A DNA stretch of 64,000 nt from JBBIGV01 sp037447335 (lineage in GTDB: Bacteria; Bacteroidota; Ignavibacteria; Ignavibacteriales; Ignavibacteriaceae), in assembly GCA_037447335.1 (NCBI GenBank), contig JBBIGV010000002.1, positions 44,198-108,197 of the forward strand, written 5' to 3'. Below, piece by piece: positions 44,717 through 53,614 of this stretch. Numbering within the stretch: the first letter of the stretch is position 1; each line of letters starts with the position of its first letter. Under the pieces are notes generated by a model that was not told where the DNA came from, ran no database searches, and was given only the letters and a program-made list of their open reading frames with translations. A program made the translations under genes and the position numbers.

Positions 44717-44896
44717 TGAAGCAAAACAAGAGGTAAGAATTTTTTAATTCAGTGTTATAAATTGATTCGTTCTCTTTATTCAATCTCAATTTGAAATCTC
44801 CTCTTACTTCTTACAACCAGTAATATCGGATTTTACTGCTGGCATATAAATTGGGAAGATAGAGCCATTAAAATGCTTAAAACTATTTTCTGTTTC

Positions 44897-44922
44897 AAAA
44901 GGGATGAGGGCTCCCTTTTTTT
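44897..44922 (+). terminator. Intrinsic terminator-like hairpin
   Basis: Stem AAAAGGGA/TCCCTTTT with a 7-nt loop ending in a run of Ts. It is 180 bp after the exonuclease gene and about 390 bp before purL, so it may end the former transcript or attenuate the latter. Confidence 0.55.
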
Positions 44923-45059
44923 AATATCTTAAAATTTATTTCTGTGTAAAGGTAACCTTATAGGCAAATGCGATAAATCGCATTTAGAACCTGAGGGAGA
45001 AAAAATTAATCAGATGTTGTATCAGAAAAATATATCAACGAAAATCTTAACGGCTGGCT

Positions 45060-45107
45060 AACCTTCAACGTTTGCTAAGGTTAAAAGCTGCCCGATCGTT
45101 GAAGGTT
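45060..45107. repeat. Inverted repeat AACCTTCAACG, related to 32448-32498
   Basis: 11-bp perfect arms separated by 26 nt. The arm starts with the same AACCTTCAA core as the hairpin at 32448-32498. Confidence 0.6.
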
Positions 45108-45310
45108 CCGCTCGCATCAGGTTCTGTATGGGATTTATACCATACGCTTTCCAAATAAAAAACCAATTTACCATCAGATGTCCTTATTTTCCCGGGCAAA
45201 ACCACCTTCAAAAGCATTTTTATAATTGCTATATTTGCTGTAAACAAATCCGAAGTTTAGTTCAACTTAATTGTTTCCTTCGGGTATCTCATATATCATA
45301 TAAAAGACGA

Positions 45311-47569
45311 ATGCATCAAACACAAACCAAAGCAAAAAGATCAACACGGGCAGAACCGGAAGTTAATCTTCAACTTGCACTTGAACATGGACTTAATGAG
45401 GAAGAATACGATCGAATAGTAAAAATCTTAGGCAGAACTCCCTCTTTCACAGAGCTTGGAATTTTCAGCGTGATGTGGAGTGAGCACTGCAGTTATAAAA
45501 ACTCGATTGCTCAACTTAAAACTCTTCCGAGAAGCGGTGGAAGATTACTTGTTGGTGCGGGCGAAGAAAATGCCGGGCTTGTTGATATTGGAGATGGACT
45601 CGCAGTCGCTTTTAAGATTGAGAGTCACAACCACCCATCTGCAGTTGAACCGTATCAGGGTGCAGCTACAGGTGTCGGGGGAATTATGCGGGACATCTTT
45701 ACTATGGGTGCACGCCCTATCGCATCACTCAATTCACTTCGATTCGGTTCATTAAAAGATTCACGCACACGCTATTTGTTCGATGGCGTTGTAAAAGGAA
45801 TCGGTGATTATGGAAACTGCCTCGGCATTCCCACAGTTGCAGGTGAAGTTTATTTTGATGAGTCTTATCAGGATAATCCACTTGTAAATGCGATGTCGGT
45901 AGGCATTGTAAAGAAAGAACATGTTGCGAGTGCAGTAGCGAAGGGAGAAGGCAATCCGGTAATGATCGTTGGTTCGTCAACTGGAAGAGATGGAATTCAT
46001 GGTGCAACTTTTGCTTCTGAAGAAATTTCTGAAAAGTCCGAGGCAAAGCGCCCTTCCGTTCAGGCAGGGGACCCCTTCACTGAAAAACTTCTGCTTGAGG
46101 CTACTATTGAAATTGTAAGGAACGGGTGGTTAATCGGAATTCAGGATATGGGCGCCGCTGGTATTTCCTGTTCTACAAGCGAAATGAGCGCTAAGGGTAA
46201 ATCAGGTATGAAAATAAATCTGGATAAAGTTCCGTTAAGGGAAAAGGGAATGACTGCTTACGAAATCATGCTGTCTGAAAGTCAGGAAAGAATGCTCTGC
46301 TGTGTTAAGAAGGGTTTTGAAGATAAGGTGAAGGAAGTTTTTGAAAAATGGGATCTCAACTGCGAAATAATAGGCGAAGTAACTAACGACGGATTGCTTC
46401 ATGTTCACTATCAGGGTGAAGAAAAAGCTGTTATACCATCATTCGAGCTTGTGCTTGGAGGCGGCGCGCCTGTTTACATTCGTGAAACTGAAGAACCATC
46501 ATACCTGAAGGAGCTTAGAGCTTTCGATTTTTCTTCGCTGCTCCAACCCGGAAATATCACAGATACATTTAAAAGAATTTTTTCTTCCCCGAACATTGCC
46601 TCAAAAAAATGGGTGTATGAGCAGTATGATTCGATGGTAAGAACAAATACAATTGTAGGTCCCGGGTGCGATGCAGCGGTAATGTATATTAAAGATACTG
46701 ACAAGGCTCTTGCAGTTAAAACTGATTGTAATTCGCGTTATGTATATCTTAATCCGAAAGAAGGAACGAAGCTAGCAGTCGCCGAATCAGCAAGGAATAT
46801 TGTCTGTTCGGGTGGAGTGCCGCTTGGTGTAACTAACTGTCTTAATTTCGGCAATCCGTACAAACCGGAAATATATTGGTACTTTCAAAAAGCAATAGAA
46901 GGAATGGGAGAAGCCTGCCGTGCATTTGATACTCCTGTTACCGGCGGCAATGTAAGTTTTTATAATGAATCACCGAATGCAGCGGTTTACCCGACCCCAA
47001 CAATCGGGATGGTTGGTTTGATTGAAAATTTTGATAACGTAATGACTTCATATTTTAAAGATGATGATGATCTGATTTATATTCTTGGAACAGATAAAGA
47101 AGAACTCGGCGGTAGTGAATATCTGAAAGTCATTCATAATAAAGTTGCAGGCGATTGCCCGGAGTTAAATCTTGAAACGGAAAAGAAACTGCATAAGACT
47201 TTATTAAATCTGATTGAAAAGAAATTAATTAAATCCGTTCACGATATTTCTGAGGGCGGGATCGCCTGTGCGCTTGCCGAATGCTGTATCATTAATGAAG
47301 AGGAGATGATCGGCGCTGTGGTTAATATCCCGGTAAAATCACGTGAAGATTTCAGCTTATTCTCTGAAACCCAATCCCGCGTTATTGTTTCTGTTGATCC
47401 AAAAAAACGAAACGAATTTGAAAAGGTTTTAGATGAAAACAAGCAAATGTTTAACTTAGTAGGTAAAACCGGCGGTAATAAATTAAACATAAACAATGCA
47501 ATCAATCTTACGCTTGATGAAGCGGCAGATCTTTATTACAACACAATCCCGCATATTATGAATGTTTAA
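45311..47569 (+). CDS. purL: Phosphoribosylformylglycinamidine synthase subunit PurL
   Basis: 752 residues from ATG 45311, the usual size for the small multi-subunit PurL that works with PurS and PurQ. Motifs: ELGIFSVMWSEHCSYKNS, IESHNHPSAVEPYQGAATGVGG, DMGAAGISCSTSEM and a second-half repeat GGNVSFYNES. It makes FGAM in purine synthesis. The frame extends 61 codons further upstream without family similarity. It overlaps the YihY gene start by 8 bp. Confidence 0.94.
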   Translation: MHQTQTKAKRSTRAEPEVNLQLALEHGLNEEEYDRIVKILGRTPSFTELGIFSVMWSEHCSYKNSIAQLKTLPRSGGRLLVGAGEENAGLVDIGDGLAVAFKIESHNHPSAVEPYQGAATGVGGIMRDIFTMGARPIASLNSLRFGSLKDSRTRYLFDGVVKGIGDYGNCLGIPTVAGEVYFDESYQDNPLVNAMSVGIVKKEHVASAVAKGEGNPVMIVGSSTGRDGIHGATFASEEISEKSEAKRPSVQAGDPFTEKLLLEATIEIVRNGWLIGIQDMGAAGISCSTSEMSAKGKSGMKINLDKVPLREKGMTAYEIMLSESQERMLCCVKKGFEDKVKEVFEKWDLNCEIIGEVTNDGLLHVHYQGEEKAVIPSFELVLGGGAPVYIRETEEPSYLKELRAFDFSSLLQPGNITDTFKRIFSSPNIASKKWVYEQYDSMVRTNTIVGPGCDAAVMYIKDTDKALAVKTDCNSRYVYLNPKEGTKLAVAESARNIVCSGGVPLGVTNCLNFGNPYKPEIYWYFQKAIEGMGEACRAFDTPVTGGNVSFYNESPNAAVYPTPTIGMVGLIENFDNVMTSYFKDDDDLIYILGTDKEELGGSEYLKVIHNKVAGDCPELNLETEKKLHKTLLNLIEKKLIKSVHDISEGGIACALAECCIINEEEMIGAVVNIPVKSREDFSLFSETQSRVIVSVDPKKRNEFEKVLDENKQMFNLVGKTGGNKLNINNAINLTLDEAADLYYNTIPHIMNV

Positions 47570-48542
47570 ATTGAATCTGCTTACAAGAATAAAGGAATCG
47601 GGACTATATAAGGCATTCAGGAAATTAAGATTTCTGCTTCACCTGAGACCAAACTATCACAGTTTCAAAAAATTTGTTGTTCACTACTTTGGCGGATTGT
47701 ATAACCGTATTGATGAACACCATTTACTGTTATTGAGCGGCGGTCTGGCGTTTTCACTTTTTGTTTGTATCATCCCGCTCACTCTCATTTTGTTCTGGCT
47801 GCTTGGAAATTTTCTGGACTCAGCGGAAGTTGCTGTGCAGGTCAATACGCTTATTGATACGGTTATTCCTTATGAGGAATACGCAGAGTTTGTTAAGAAT
47901 ATTATCTATCAAAGAATTACAGAAGTAGTTGAATTTAAAAACATTGCAGGTATAATCGGTATAGCAGGGTTGTTTATCGCTGCGAGCGGATTTTTCAGCA
48001 GCATAAGGACAATTCTAAACAAAGTCTTTGGAACGGATACAGATATAAATTATTTCCTCGGAAAGCTGAGAGATTTTGCTCTGATAATTTCTGTAACTAT
48101 GATATTCCTAATAACAACATTTTCTTTCCCTCTGCTTGAAGTGCTGCGTTCTTTAACTGATGAAATACCATATCTTGAGTTTTTGCAGCACGGAATATTC
48201 CGTAGTTTATTTTCAATGATCATCTCTATGTCCATAATCTGGATTTTGTTTTTAATAATGTACATTACCATACCGATAAAAAAGATAAGAAAAAGATCAG
48301 CATTAGTGGGCGCATTGTGGGCGGCAATTCTTTGGGAAGCAGCCAAGCAGCTATTCGGATATTACATAAATAACTTTCCTACATGGGGCAGAATTTACGG
48401 TACTTATGCACTAATGGTTGTTGTAGCTTTCTGGATTTACTATTCAGCAGCAGTGTTTATAATTGGTGCGGAGATAGGTAAGCTATTTGATGAAAGGATG
48501 GATGAAAGACAAAAGATTGTCGAAAATTCCGGTAAACCATAG
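47562..48542 (+). CDS. YihY/BrkB-family inner membrane protein
   Basis: 326 residues with six membrane segments. The N-terminal LLSGGLAFSLFVCIIPLTLILFW and the C-terminal TYALMVVVAFWIYYSAAVFIIGAEIGK are the conserved ends of the family. Often mislabelled ribonuclease BN; the function is unsettled and a transport-like role is suspected. The start overlaps the purL stop. Confidence 0.9.
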   Translation: MFKLNLLTRIKESGLYKAFRKLRFLLHLRPNYHSFKKFVVHYFGGLYNRIDEHHLLLLSGGLAFSLFVCIIPLTLILFWLLGNFLDSAEVAVQVNTLIDTVIPYEEYAEFVKNIIYQRITEVVEFKNIAGIIGIAGLFIAASGFFSSIRTILNKVFGTDTDINYFLGKLRDFALIISVTMIFLITTFSFPLLEVLRSLTDEIPYLEFLQHGIFRSLFSMIISMSIIWILFLIMYITIPIKKIRKRSALVGALWAAILWEAAKQLFGYYINNFPTWGRIYGTYALMVVVAFWIYYSAAVFIIGAEIGKLFDERMDERQKIVENSGKP

Positions 48543-48570
48543 AACCCCAATTCATAATTTCTCCATCATC

Positions 48571-49704
48571 TTAAAATAAATTATACTGAAGCCCGACTCT
48601 CGTTGATAGAGTAGATGGATTTGACCCCTGTTTCAAAAAGTCGCCTGATATTGTAAGGTAGATATTGTTTTCAATGTAATACCAGAATGAAGTATTAAGG
48701 TTTTGTTCAACAATATTCTTACCTGCGGGTAGTTTAAACAATCCCAATCTGTAACCCGCAACAAAATTTATCCGGTTGCTGAGTTCATAAATAAAATCCA
48801 GCCCTGTTCTTATTCTTCCCTCTTTAAAAAATGAAGAATCAATAGGTGTAAAAGCCTCGGCGGTTGAGTTGATCTGTGTCTTCCAGCTAATCGGGAAGGA
48901 GTATCTCCCGCTTACTGTTAAGTTTGGATTTCCCGGTGTTGATTTATCCCAGTTTGTTATGGGGAATAGGATACCCAGAGTTGCATCCCAACCATAGTAG
49001 CGCTGATTAACCCTCTCGTTTATTCCGAATAGTACCTGCCGCATTCGTAAAATACCAAGTGAACCTATATATTCCTCTTCTATAATCCCTGGCTTAAGCA
49101 TCTCTTCTTCGATGTCATTGAACCAATAAGTTTCATAAGTATCGCCGTATAAGTCACGGTATTCGCTTTCACGTTCGATAATGTGAGCAATGTTGATCAT
49201 CGTTTCTTTCGGAAAGTTTGCCGGAACTACTTTGTCCTTAATAAAATGGTCTTCAATCCTTACAGCTTTTGCAAGAGCGGTAGCATTTATATAACGTCCA
49301 TAACCAAATCCAACTGTTAAATCCGAAGAAATCTGCTTGTAAAAATCTGCGTGTTCGGCAATCAGTCGAGTAAAGCCAAACCAGTCATGCTCATCCCAGA
49401 TATACTTGCTGAATCTTCCTTCGAATCTCACGTTATGATTATAAATTCCAAAACGCTTTCCGCCGGCTGCATCAACATTAATAAGCCAGGCAAGGGGAAG
49501 GGAAGAATAAAATGTTCTGAAAAGTAAATTTGCATTAGCGTTGTTTGCATTTACGTTGTTGCCGGTTTGCGACCAATTCCAGTTTCCATCAAAGCGCAGA
49601 GCCTTAGCTTCGCTGACAGGTACTTTGTAATCAGAAACCTTTACATTTTGACCATATACATTTATGATTGAACACAATACCAGGATAACCGGGATATTTT
49701 TCAT
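48571..49704 (-). CDS. Putative outer membrane beta-barrel protein
   Basis: 377 residues. A signal peptide (MKNIPVILVLCSIINVYGQ) is followed by a long alternating-strand region (SYPFSWK-like strands such as VSGRYSFPISWKTQIN, FVAGYRLGLF, NIYLTISGDFLKQG) ending TRVGLQYNLF with a terminal aromatic residue, as in outer membrane proteins. No family recognised. It is convergent with the YihY gene and divergent from the nos cluster. Confidence 0.72.
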   Translation of the reverse strand: MKNIPVILVLCSIINVYGQNVKVSDYKVPVSEAKALRFDGNWNWSQTGNNVNANNANANLLFRTFYSSLPLAWLINVDAAGGKRFGIYNHNVRFEGRFSKYIWDEHDWFGFTRLIAEHADFYKQISSDLTVGFGYGRYINATALAKAVRIEDHFIKDKVVPANFPKETMINIAHIIERESEYRDLYGDTYETYWFNDIEEEMLKPGIIEEEYIGSLGILRMRQVLFGINERVNQRYYGWDATLGILFPITNWDKSTPGNPNLTVSGRYSFPISWKTQINSTAEAFTPIDSSFFKEGRIRTGLDFIYELSNRINFVAGYRLGLFKLPAGKNIVEQNLNTSFWYYIENNIYLTISGDFLKQGSNPSTLSTRVGLQYNLF

Positions 49705-49817
49705 AACTCCAACGCTAAATTATTTCCGTCTAAAAGTTAATCAAAAAATAGCCTTAATTAAATCCAAAGCAAAAAATGAATTTTTTACACGTATGTTTGA
49801 TTTCCTTTCGAATTAAT

Positions 49818-49846
49818 TTGACAAAATGTTTTTTTCGTATTAAGTT
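49818..49846 (+). promoter_or_regulatory. Putative nos cluster promoter
   Basis: TTGACA at 49818-49823, a 17-bp spacer, then TAAGTT at 49841-49846, about 120 bp before the cytochrome gene. Just downstream are two small dyads: TCAGA...TCTGA (about 49850-49867) and ATCATC-GGCAA-GATGAT (49888-49904), possible operator sites. Confidence 0.4.
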
Positions 49847-49968
49847 TAATCAGACAAAAAAATCTGAATTATAAAATTCATTTATCAATCATCGGCAAGA
49901 TGATATTTATGTTAATAATAAACAGACAAAAAAGTCCTATTTAATAAAAATCATGAGGTAAACTTAAA

Positions 49969-50454
49969 ATGAAGATCTCCAGAAAATTGAGGGTTATGTT
50001 AATAGTTTTTCCATTCCTCTTTGTAAGTATTGTAATTACCGGCTGCGGTGATAGTACTGAAAAGAGCGGCCCTGAAGATAAAGCGTTAGTGAAAGATGCT
50101 TCAGGTCTCACAACCTGGGAGCTTAAACACGGGATCGGACCTGTAAAGAAAGAAATTACTCTGGGTGAAATTGATAAAAGACTTGTTACAGAAGGGGAGA
50201 AGATATTCGATACGAAGTGCGCAGCCTGCCATAAATTGGATGAACGATATGTTGGTCCTCCTCAGCGGGATGTTCTGGAGCGCAGAACGCCTGAGTTCGT
50301 ACTGAACATGATGCTGAACCCTGAAGAAAATTACAAAAGACATCCCGAGATCAAGAAACTGCTTGGCGAATACTTAACACCAATGCCAAATCAGAACCTG
50401 ACAATGGAGGATGCATTAGCTGTTCTCGAATATTTCAGATCAGTGAAACAATAA
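49969..50454 (+). CDS. Lipoprotein cytochrome c upstream of nosZ
   Basis: 161 residues. The signal peptide ends in a lipobox (IVITGC). One haem site C84-x-x-C87-H88 is present with likely axial M139 in PMPNQN. It lies 39 bp before nosZ and should be lipid-anchored outside the inner membrane, so it probably donates electrons to NosZ. Its haem segment (CAACHKLDERYVGPP) resembles that of the C-terminal cytochrome domain of the 56639-57898 gene, suggesting related partners. Confidence 0.88.
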   Translation: MKISRKLRVMLIVFPFLFVSIVITGCGDSTEKSGPEDKALVKDASGLTTWELKHGIGPVKKEITLGEIDKRLVTEGEKIFDTKCAACHKLDERYVGPPQRDVLERRTPEFVLNMMLNPEENYKRHPEIKKLLGEYLTPMPNQNLTMEDALAVLEYFRSVKQ

Positions 50455-50493
50455 AACAAACTCATTTACTAACCAAACAAAAGGACGATATAG

Positions 50494-52452
50494 ATGACAT
50501 CTTTTATCACAAGGCTTTTTTATTCAGCCGTATTATTTTTAGCCGCATCAGTGATGTTTATCGGATGCGAGTCATCAAAGCAAGGTTTTGCAGGCGATGT
50601 TGCATCTCAGGTTTATGTTGCACCCGGTACCTATGACGAATTTTATTTGTTTGCTTCCGGTGGTTTCAGCGGGCAGCTTTCTGTTTATGGTTTACCATCA
50701 GGAAGACTGTTTAAAGTTATCCCGGTCTTCTCACAAAATTCTGAAACCGGTTATGGTTATTCGGAAGAAACAAAACCTATGCTGCAAACTTCTTACGGAT
50801 TTATTCCGTGGGATGATTCCCACCATCCGGCTCTCTCTATGACCGACGGTATGCCTGACGGCAGATTTATTTTTATTAATGGAAACAATACCCCCCGCGT
50901 TGCAAAGATTGACCTGACTGAGTTTGAAACCACAGAGATAATCGAAATTCCAAACTCTGCCGGTAACCACGCATCACCTTTTGTAACCGAGAATACGGAG
51001 TACATTGTTGCTTCAACAAGATTTAGTGTACCGGTACCGCAGGATGATGTGCCGATTTCTTCTTATAAAGAAAATTTCAGCGGAACTATCAGTTTTATCG
51101 GGCTTGATAAGAATACAGGTCATATGGATCTGTCATTCCAGATTATTGTCCCGGGTTATAATTACGATCTTGCAAGAGCGGGTAAAGGTCCATCAGGCGA
51201 TTGGGCATTCTTTACTTCATACAATACAGAAGAAGCGCATACACTTCTCGAAATTAATGCTTCACAAAATGATAAAGACTTTATCGCAGCAGTTAACTGG
51301 AAACTTGCAGAAAAATACGTTAAAGAAGGTAAAGCAAAGAAATATAAAGCCAGTTATTACAGGAACTATGTAGATCACAAAGAAAGAACAGCTAAGTCTG
51401 TTGTTAAAGATGAAGTTTTAGTTTTAGACCCGAAAGACTGCCCGGGCATGATATATTATTTACCAACTCCAAAATCCCCGCACGGTGTTGACGTTGACCC
51501 GAGCGGCGAGTATATAGTTGCCGGCGGTAAGCTTGCTTCAATTATTCCTGTTCATTCTTTCAGCAAGATGCTTAAAGCTATTGAGAATGAAGAATTCGAA
51601 ACTGTTATTGATGGAATACCCGTGCTGAAGTACGAATCAACAATTGCCGGAGAGGTGCAGGATCCGGGTTTGGGACCACTACATACCGAATTTGATGATA
51701 AAGGTTTTGCTTATACCTCAGCGTTTATTACCTCAGAGATTGTTAAATGGAAAATAGGTACCTGGGAAGTTGTTGACAGAATTCCTGTTTATTACTCCAT
51801 CGGTCACCTTAACATTCCCGGCGGCGATAGCAAGAAGCCCTGGGGCAAATATGTAATTGCTCTGAACAAAATCACCAAAGACCGATATTTACCAACCGGT
51901 CCGGAGTTAACTCAGTCAGCTCAGCTTATTGATATTTCCGGCGATAAAATGAAATTATTGCTCGACTTCCCGACTAGAGGCGAACCGCACTATGCACAGA
52001 GTGTTCCGGCTGATCTTATCATGCCTAACTCACTTAAGTTTTACAGGATAGAAGATAATCATCATCCTTACAAAACAGGATCAGAAAGAGAATCGAGGGT
52101 GGTTCGCGAAGGTAATATAGTGCGTGTTTACATGACTTCAATAAGAAGCCACTTCAGTCCCGATAACATCGAAGGAATTAAAGTTGGAGATAAGGTCTAT
52201 TTCCACGTTACGAACCTCGAACAGGATTGGGACCTGCCGCACGGCTTCGCAATAAAAGGTATGAACAACGCCGAAATACTTATCATGCCAGGTGATACTA
52301 AAACTATTGTTTGGGAACCAACCAAACCAGGTATTTATCCGTTCTATTGTACGGACTTCTGTTCCGCACTTCATCAGGAAATGCAGGGCTATGTGCGTGT
52401 ATCTCCAAGAGATGCTAATGTACCGCTTTCATGGGGATTGGGAGATAAATAA
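50494..52452 (+). CDS. nosZ: Nitrous oxide reductase, Sec-type (clade II-like)
   Basis: 652 residues. The seven-bladed propeller carries the CuZ histidines (for example DDSHHPALSMTDG, GNHAS, SPHGVDVDPSG, GPLHTEF, SIGHLNIPGG, EPHYAQ). The C-terminal cupredoxin domain has the CuA site C619-x3-C623-x3-H627-x2-M630 (FYCTDFCSALHQEM). It reduces N2O to N2 outside the cytoplasmic membrane. There is no twin-arginine signal; the N-terminus is a Sec signal ending SVMFIGCESS, so it may even be lipid-anchored. The ATG follows AAAGGACG. Neighbours nosL-nosD-nosF-nosY and the lack of nosR fit clade II. Confidence 0.96.
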   Translation: MTSFITRLFYSAVLFLAASVMFIGCESSKQGFAGDVASQVYVAPGTYDEFYLFASGGFSGQLSVYGLPSGRLFKVIPVFSQNSETGYGYSEETKPMLQTSYGFIPWDDSHHPALSMTDGMPDGRFIFINGNNTPRVAKIDLTEFETTEIIEIPNSAGNHASPFVTENTEYIVASTRFSVPVPQDDVPISSYKENFSGTISFIGLDKNTGHMDLSFQIIVPGYNYDLARAGKGPSGDWAFFTSYNTEEAHTLLEINASQNDKDFIAAVNWKLAEKYVKEGKAKKYKASYYRNYVDHKERTAKSVVKDEVLVLDPKDCPGMIYYLPTPKSPHGVDVDPSGEYIVAGGKLASIIPVHSFSKMLKAIENEEFETVIDGIPVLKYESTIAGEVQDPGLGPLHTEFDDKGFAYTSAFITSEIVKWKIGTWEVVDRIPVYYSIGHLNIPGGDSKKPWGKYVIALNKITKDRYLPTGPELTQSAQLIDISGDKMKLLLDFPTRGEPHYAQSVPADLIMPNSLKFYRIEDNHHPYKTGSERESRVVREGNIVRVYMTSIRSHFSPDNIEGIKVGDKVYFHVTNLEQDWDLPHGFAIKGMNNAEILIMPGDTKTIVWEPTKPGIYPFYCTDFCSALHQEMQGYVRVSPRDANVPLSWGLGDK

Positions 52453-52512
52453 AGTGTTCAATGTATTGAATACTATTTGATTATTTGTGCAGATTTTTTT
52501 TGAAGGGGAATT

Positions 52513-52546
52513 GAGATGTCCCCGGCTAAGAATACCGGGGCATCTC
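52513..52546 (+). terminator. Strong hairpin between nosZ and the NosL-fusion gene
   Basis: GAGATG(T)CCCCGG / CCGGGGCATCTC with a 9-nt loop, 12 paired bases and one bulge. No clear T-run follows (ACTTATATTT), so it may act as a partial terminator or mRNA stabiliser separating nosZ dosage from the assembly genes. Confidence 0.55.
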
Positions 52547-52567
52547 ACTTATATTTGAAAGGTTGTT

Positions 52568-53608
52568 ATGAGTAAAAAATCTAAAATATTAATGTTGTTT
52601 GCATCTCTGATTCTTATACTCAGTTTTTTCTTTCCAATCTGGAAAATAAATCTTGAAGCCCCGCAATATCCAGAAGGAATAGGAATGAGAATCTGGCTTT
52701 ATCAGATCACCGGTTATAAAGAACATGACCTGCAGAATATAAACGGCTTGAATCATTATATTGGTATGAAGGCAATTACTCCTGACTCAATACCCGAATT
52801 GAAAATAATGCCTTACGTGATCGGGTTTCTCATTCTGCTGGGTATTACTTCTGCATTAATCGGAAAAAAGCTTTTAATAAGGATATGGATTATTTTATTC
52901 CTCTTACTCGGGGCTGCAGGTTTGGTTGATTATTATCTGTGGGGATATGACTACGGACATGATCTCGATCCGACAGCGCCGATTAAGGTTCCGGGTATGA
53001 CTTATCAACCCCCACTAATAGGTTCCAAACAGCTTCTTAACATTAATGCTGTTTCGCTGCCTGATGTGGGAACTTATATAATGCTGCTTTCAATTGGAAT
53101 TGCTCTTCTTATTCTTTATAAAGATAGAGACACACCAAAACCCGAAAAGAAAAGAGTAGTTGGATTTAAAAGTATTGAATCAATTGCAATCCTTTCTGCA
53201 GTATTTTTTTTGAATGCTTGTCAGAGCGGTCCACAGCCAATTGAGTACGGAAAAGATAGCTGCGATAACTGCAAAATGCTTATTACCGATTCACGCTACG
53301 GCTCTCAGTTAGTTACTGATAAAGGAAAAGTGTTTAAGTTTGATGCTGTTGAATGCCTGGGTGAATATATAATTGATAACAATATGACTGACAATGTTAG
53401 TCTGTACGTTACTGATTTTTTCTATCCTGAAACTTTTATTGATGCACGAGATGCTTTTTATCTTCACAATGATGATTTCAGAAGTCCGATGGGCTTAAAT
53501 GTTCTTGCAACTAACGATAAGGATACGCTCCAAAGCTTCTTTGATGAACATACCGGGCTTAAACTTGATTGGTCGGGTGTGCTTGAAATGATAAAAGCTG
53601 AAATGTAA
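52568..53608 (+). CDS. nosL: Membrane protein fused to a NosL-like copper chaperone domain
   Basis: 346 residues in two parts. Residues 1-190 have about four membrane segments (LILILSFFFPIW, VIGFLILLGITSAL, IWIILFLLLGAAGLVDYYLWG, IMLLSIGIALLILY) with an outside loop of about 60 residues. From about 200 another hydrophobic segment ends in a lipobox-like FFLNAC218, followed by a NosL domain (DSCDNCKMLITDSRYGSQLVTDKGK, FDAVECLGEY) with the Cys-x-x-Cys and Met thought to bind Cu(I). NosL supplies copper for the CuZ site. In many organisms NosL is a separate lipoprotein. I see no sequencing-type break between the parts. Confidence 0.85.
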   Translation: MSKKSKILMLFASLILILSFFFPIWKINLEAPQYPEGIGMRIWLYQITGYKEHDLQNINGLNHYIGMKAITPDSIPELKIMPYVIGFLILLGITSALIGKKLLIRIWIILFLLLGAAGLVDYYLWGYDYGHDLDPTAPIKVPGMTYQPPLIGSKQLLNINAVSLPDVGTYIMLLSIGIALLILYKDRDTPKPEKKRVVGFKSIESIAILSAVFFLNACQSGPQPIEYGKDSCDNCKMLITDSRYGSQLVTDKGKVFKFDAVECLGEYIIDNNMTDNVSLYVTDFFYPETFIDARDAFYLHNDDFRSPMGLNVLATNDKDTLQSFFDEHTGLKLDWSGVLEMIKAEM

Positions 53609-53614
53609 TTAGTT

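Larger units (their letters stand above)
44717..45310. other. 594-bp gene-free stretch before purL with several hairpins
   Basis: No gene is supported here. It holds a terminator-like hairpin (44897-44922: AAAAGGGA/TCCCTTTT then T-rich), a perfect 9-bp hairpin AAATGCGAT/ATCGCATTT (44966-44985), and an inverted repeat AACCTTCAACG/CGTTGAAGGTT (45060-45107). The open frame upstream of purL is not family-like. A regulated leader for purL is possible, but I see no known purine riboswitch pattern. Confidence 0.6.

Noticed and set aside
44897..45107. Purine or PreQ1 riboswitch before purL
   Set aside because: The hairpins do not carry the conserved loop or junction bases of known purine-sensing RNAs.
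45128..45310. N-terminal extension of PurL
   Set aside because: The open frame continues upstream, but the sequence is Cys/His-rich by chance, overlaps a hairpin repeat and has no PurL similarity; ATG 45311 fits the family.
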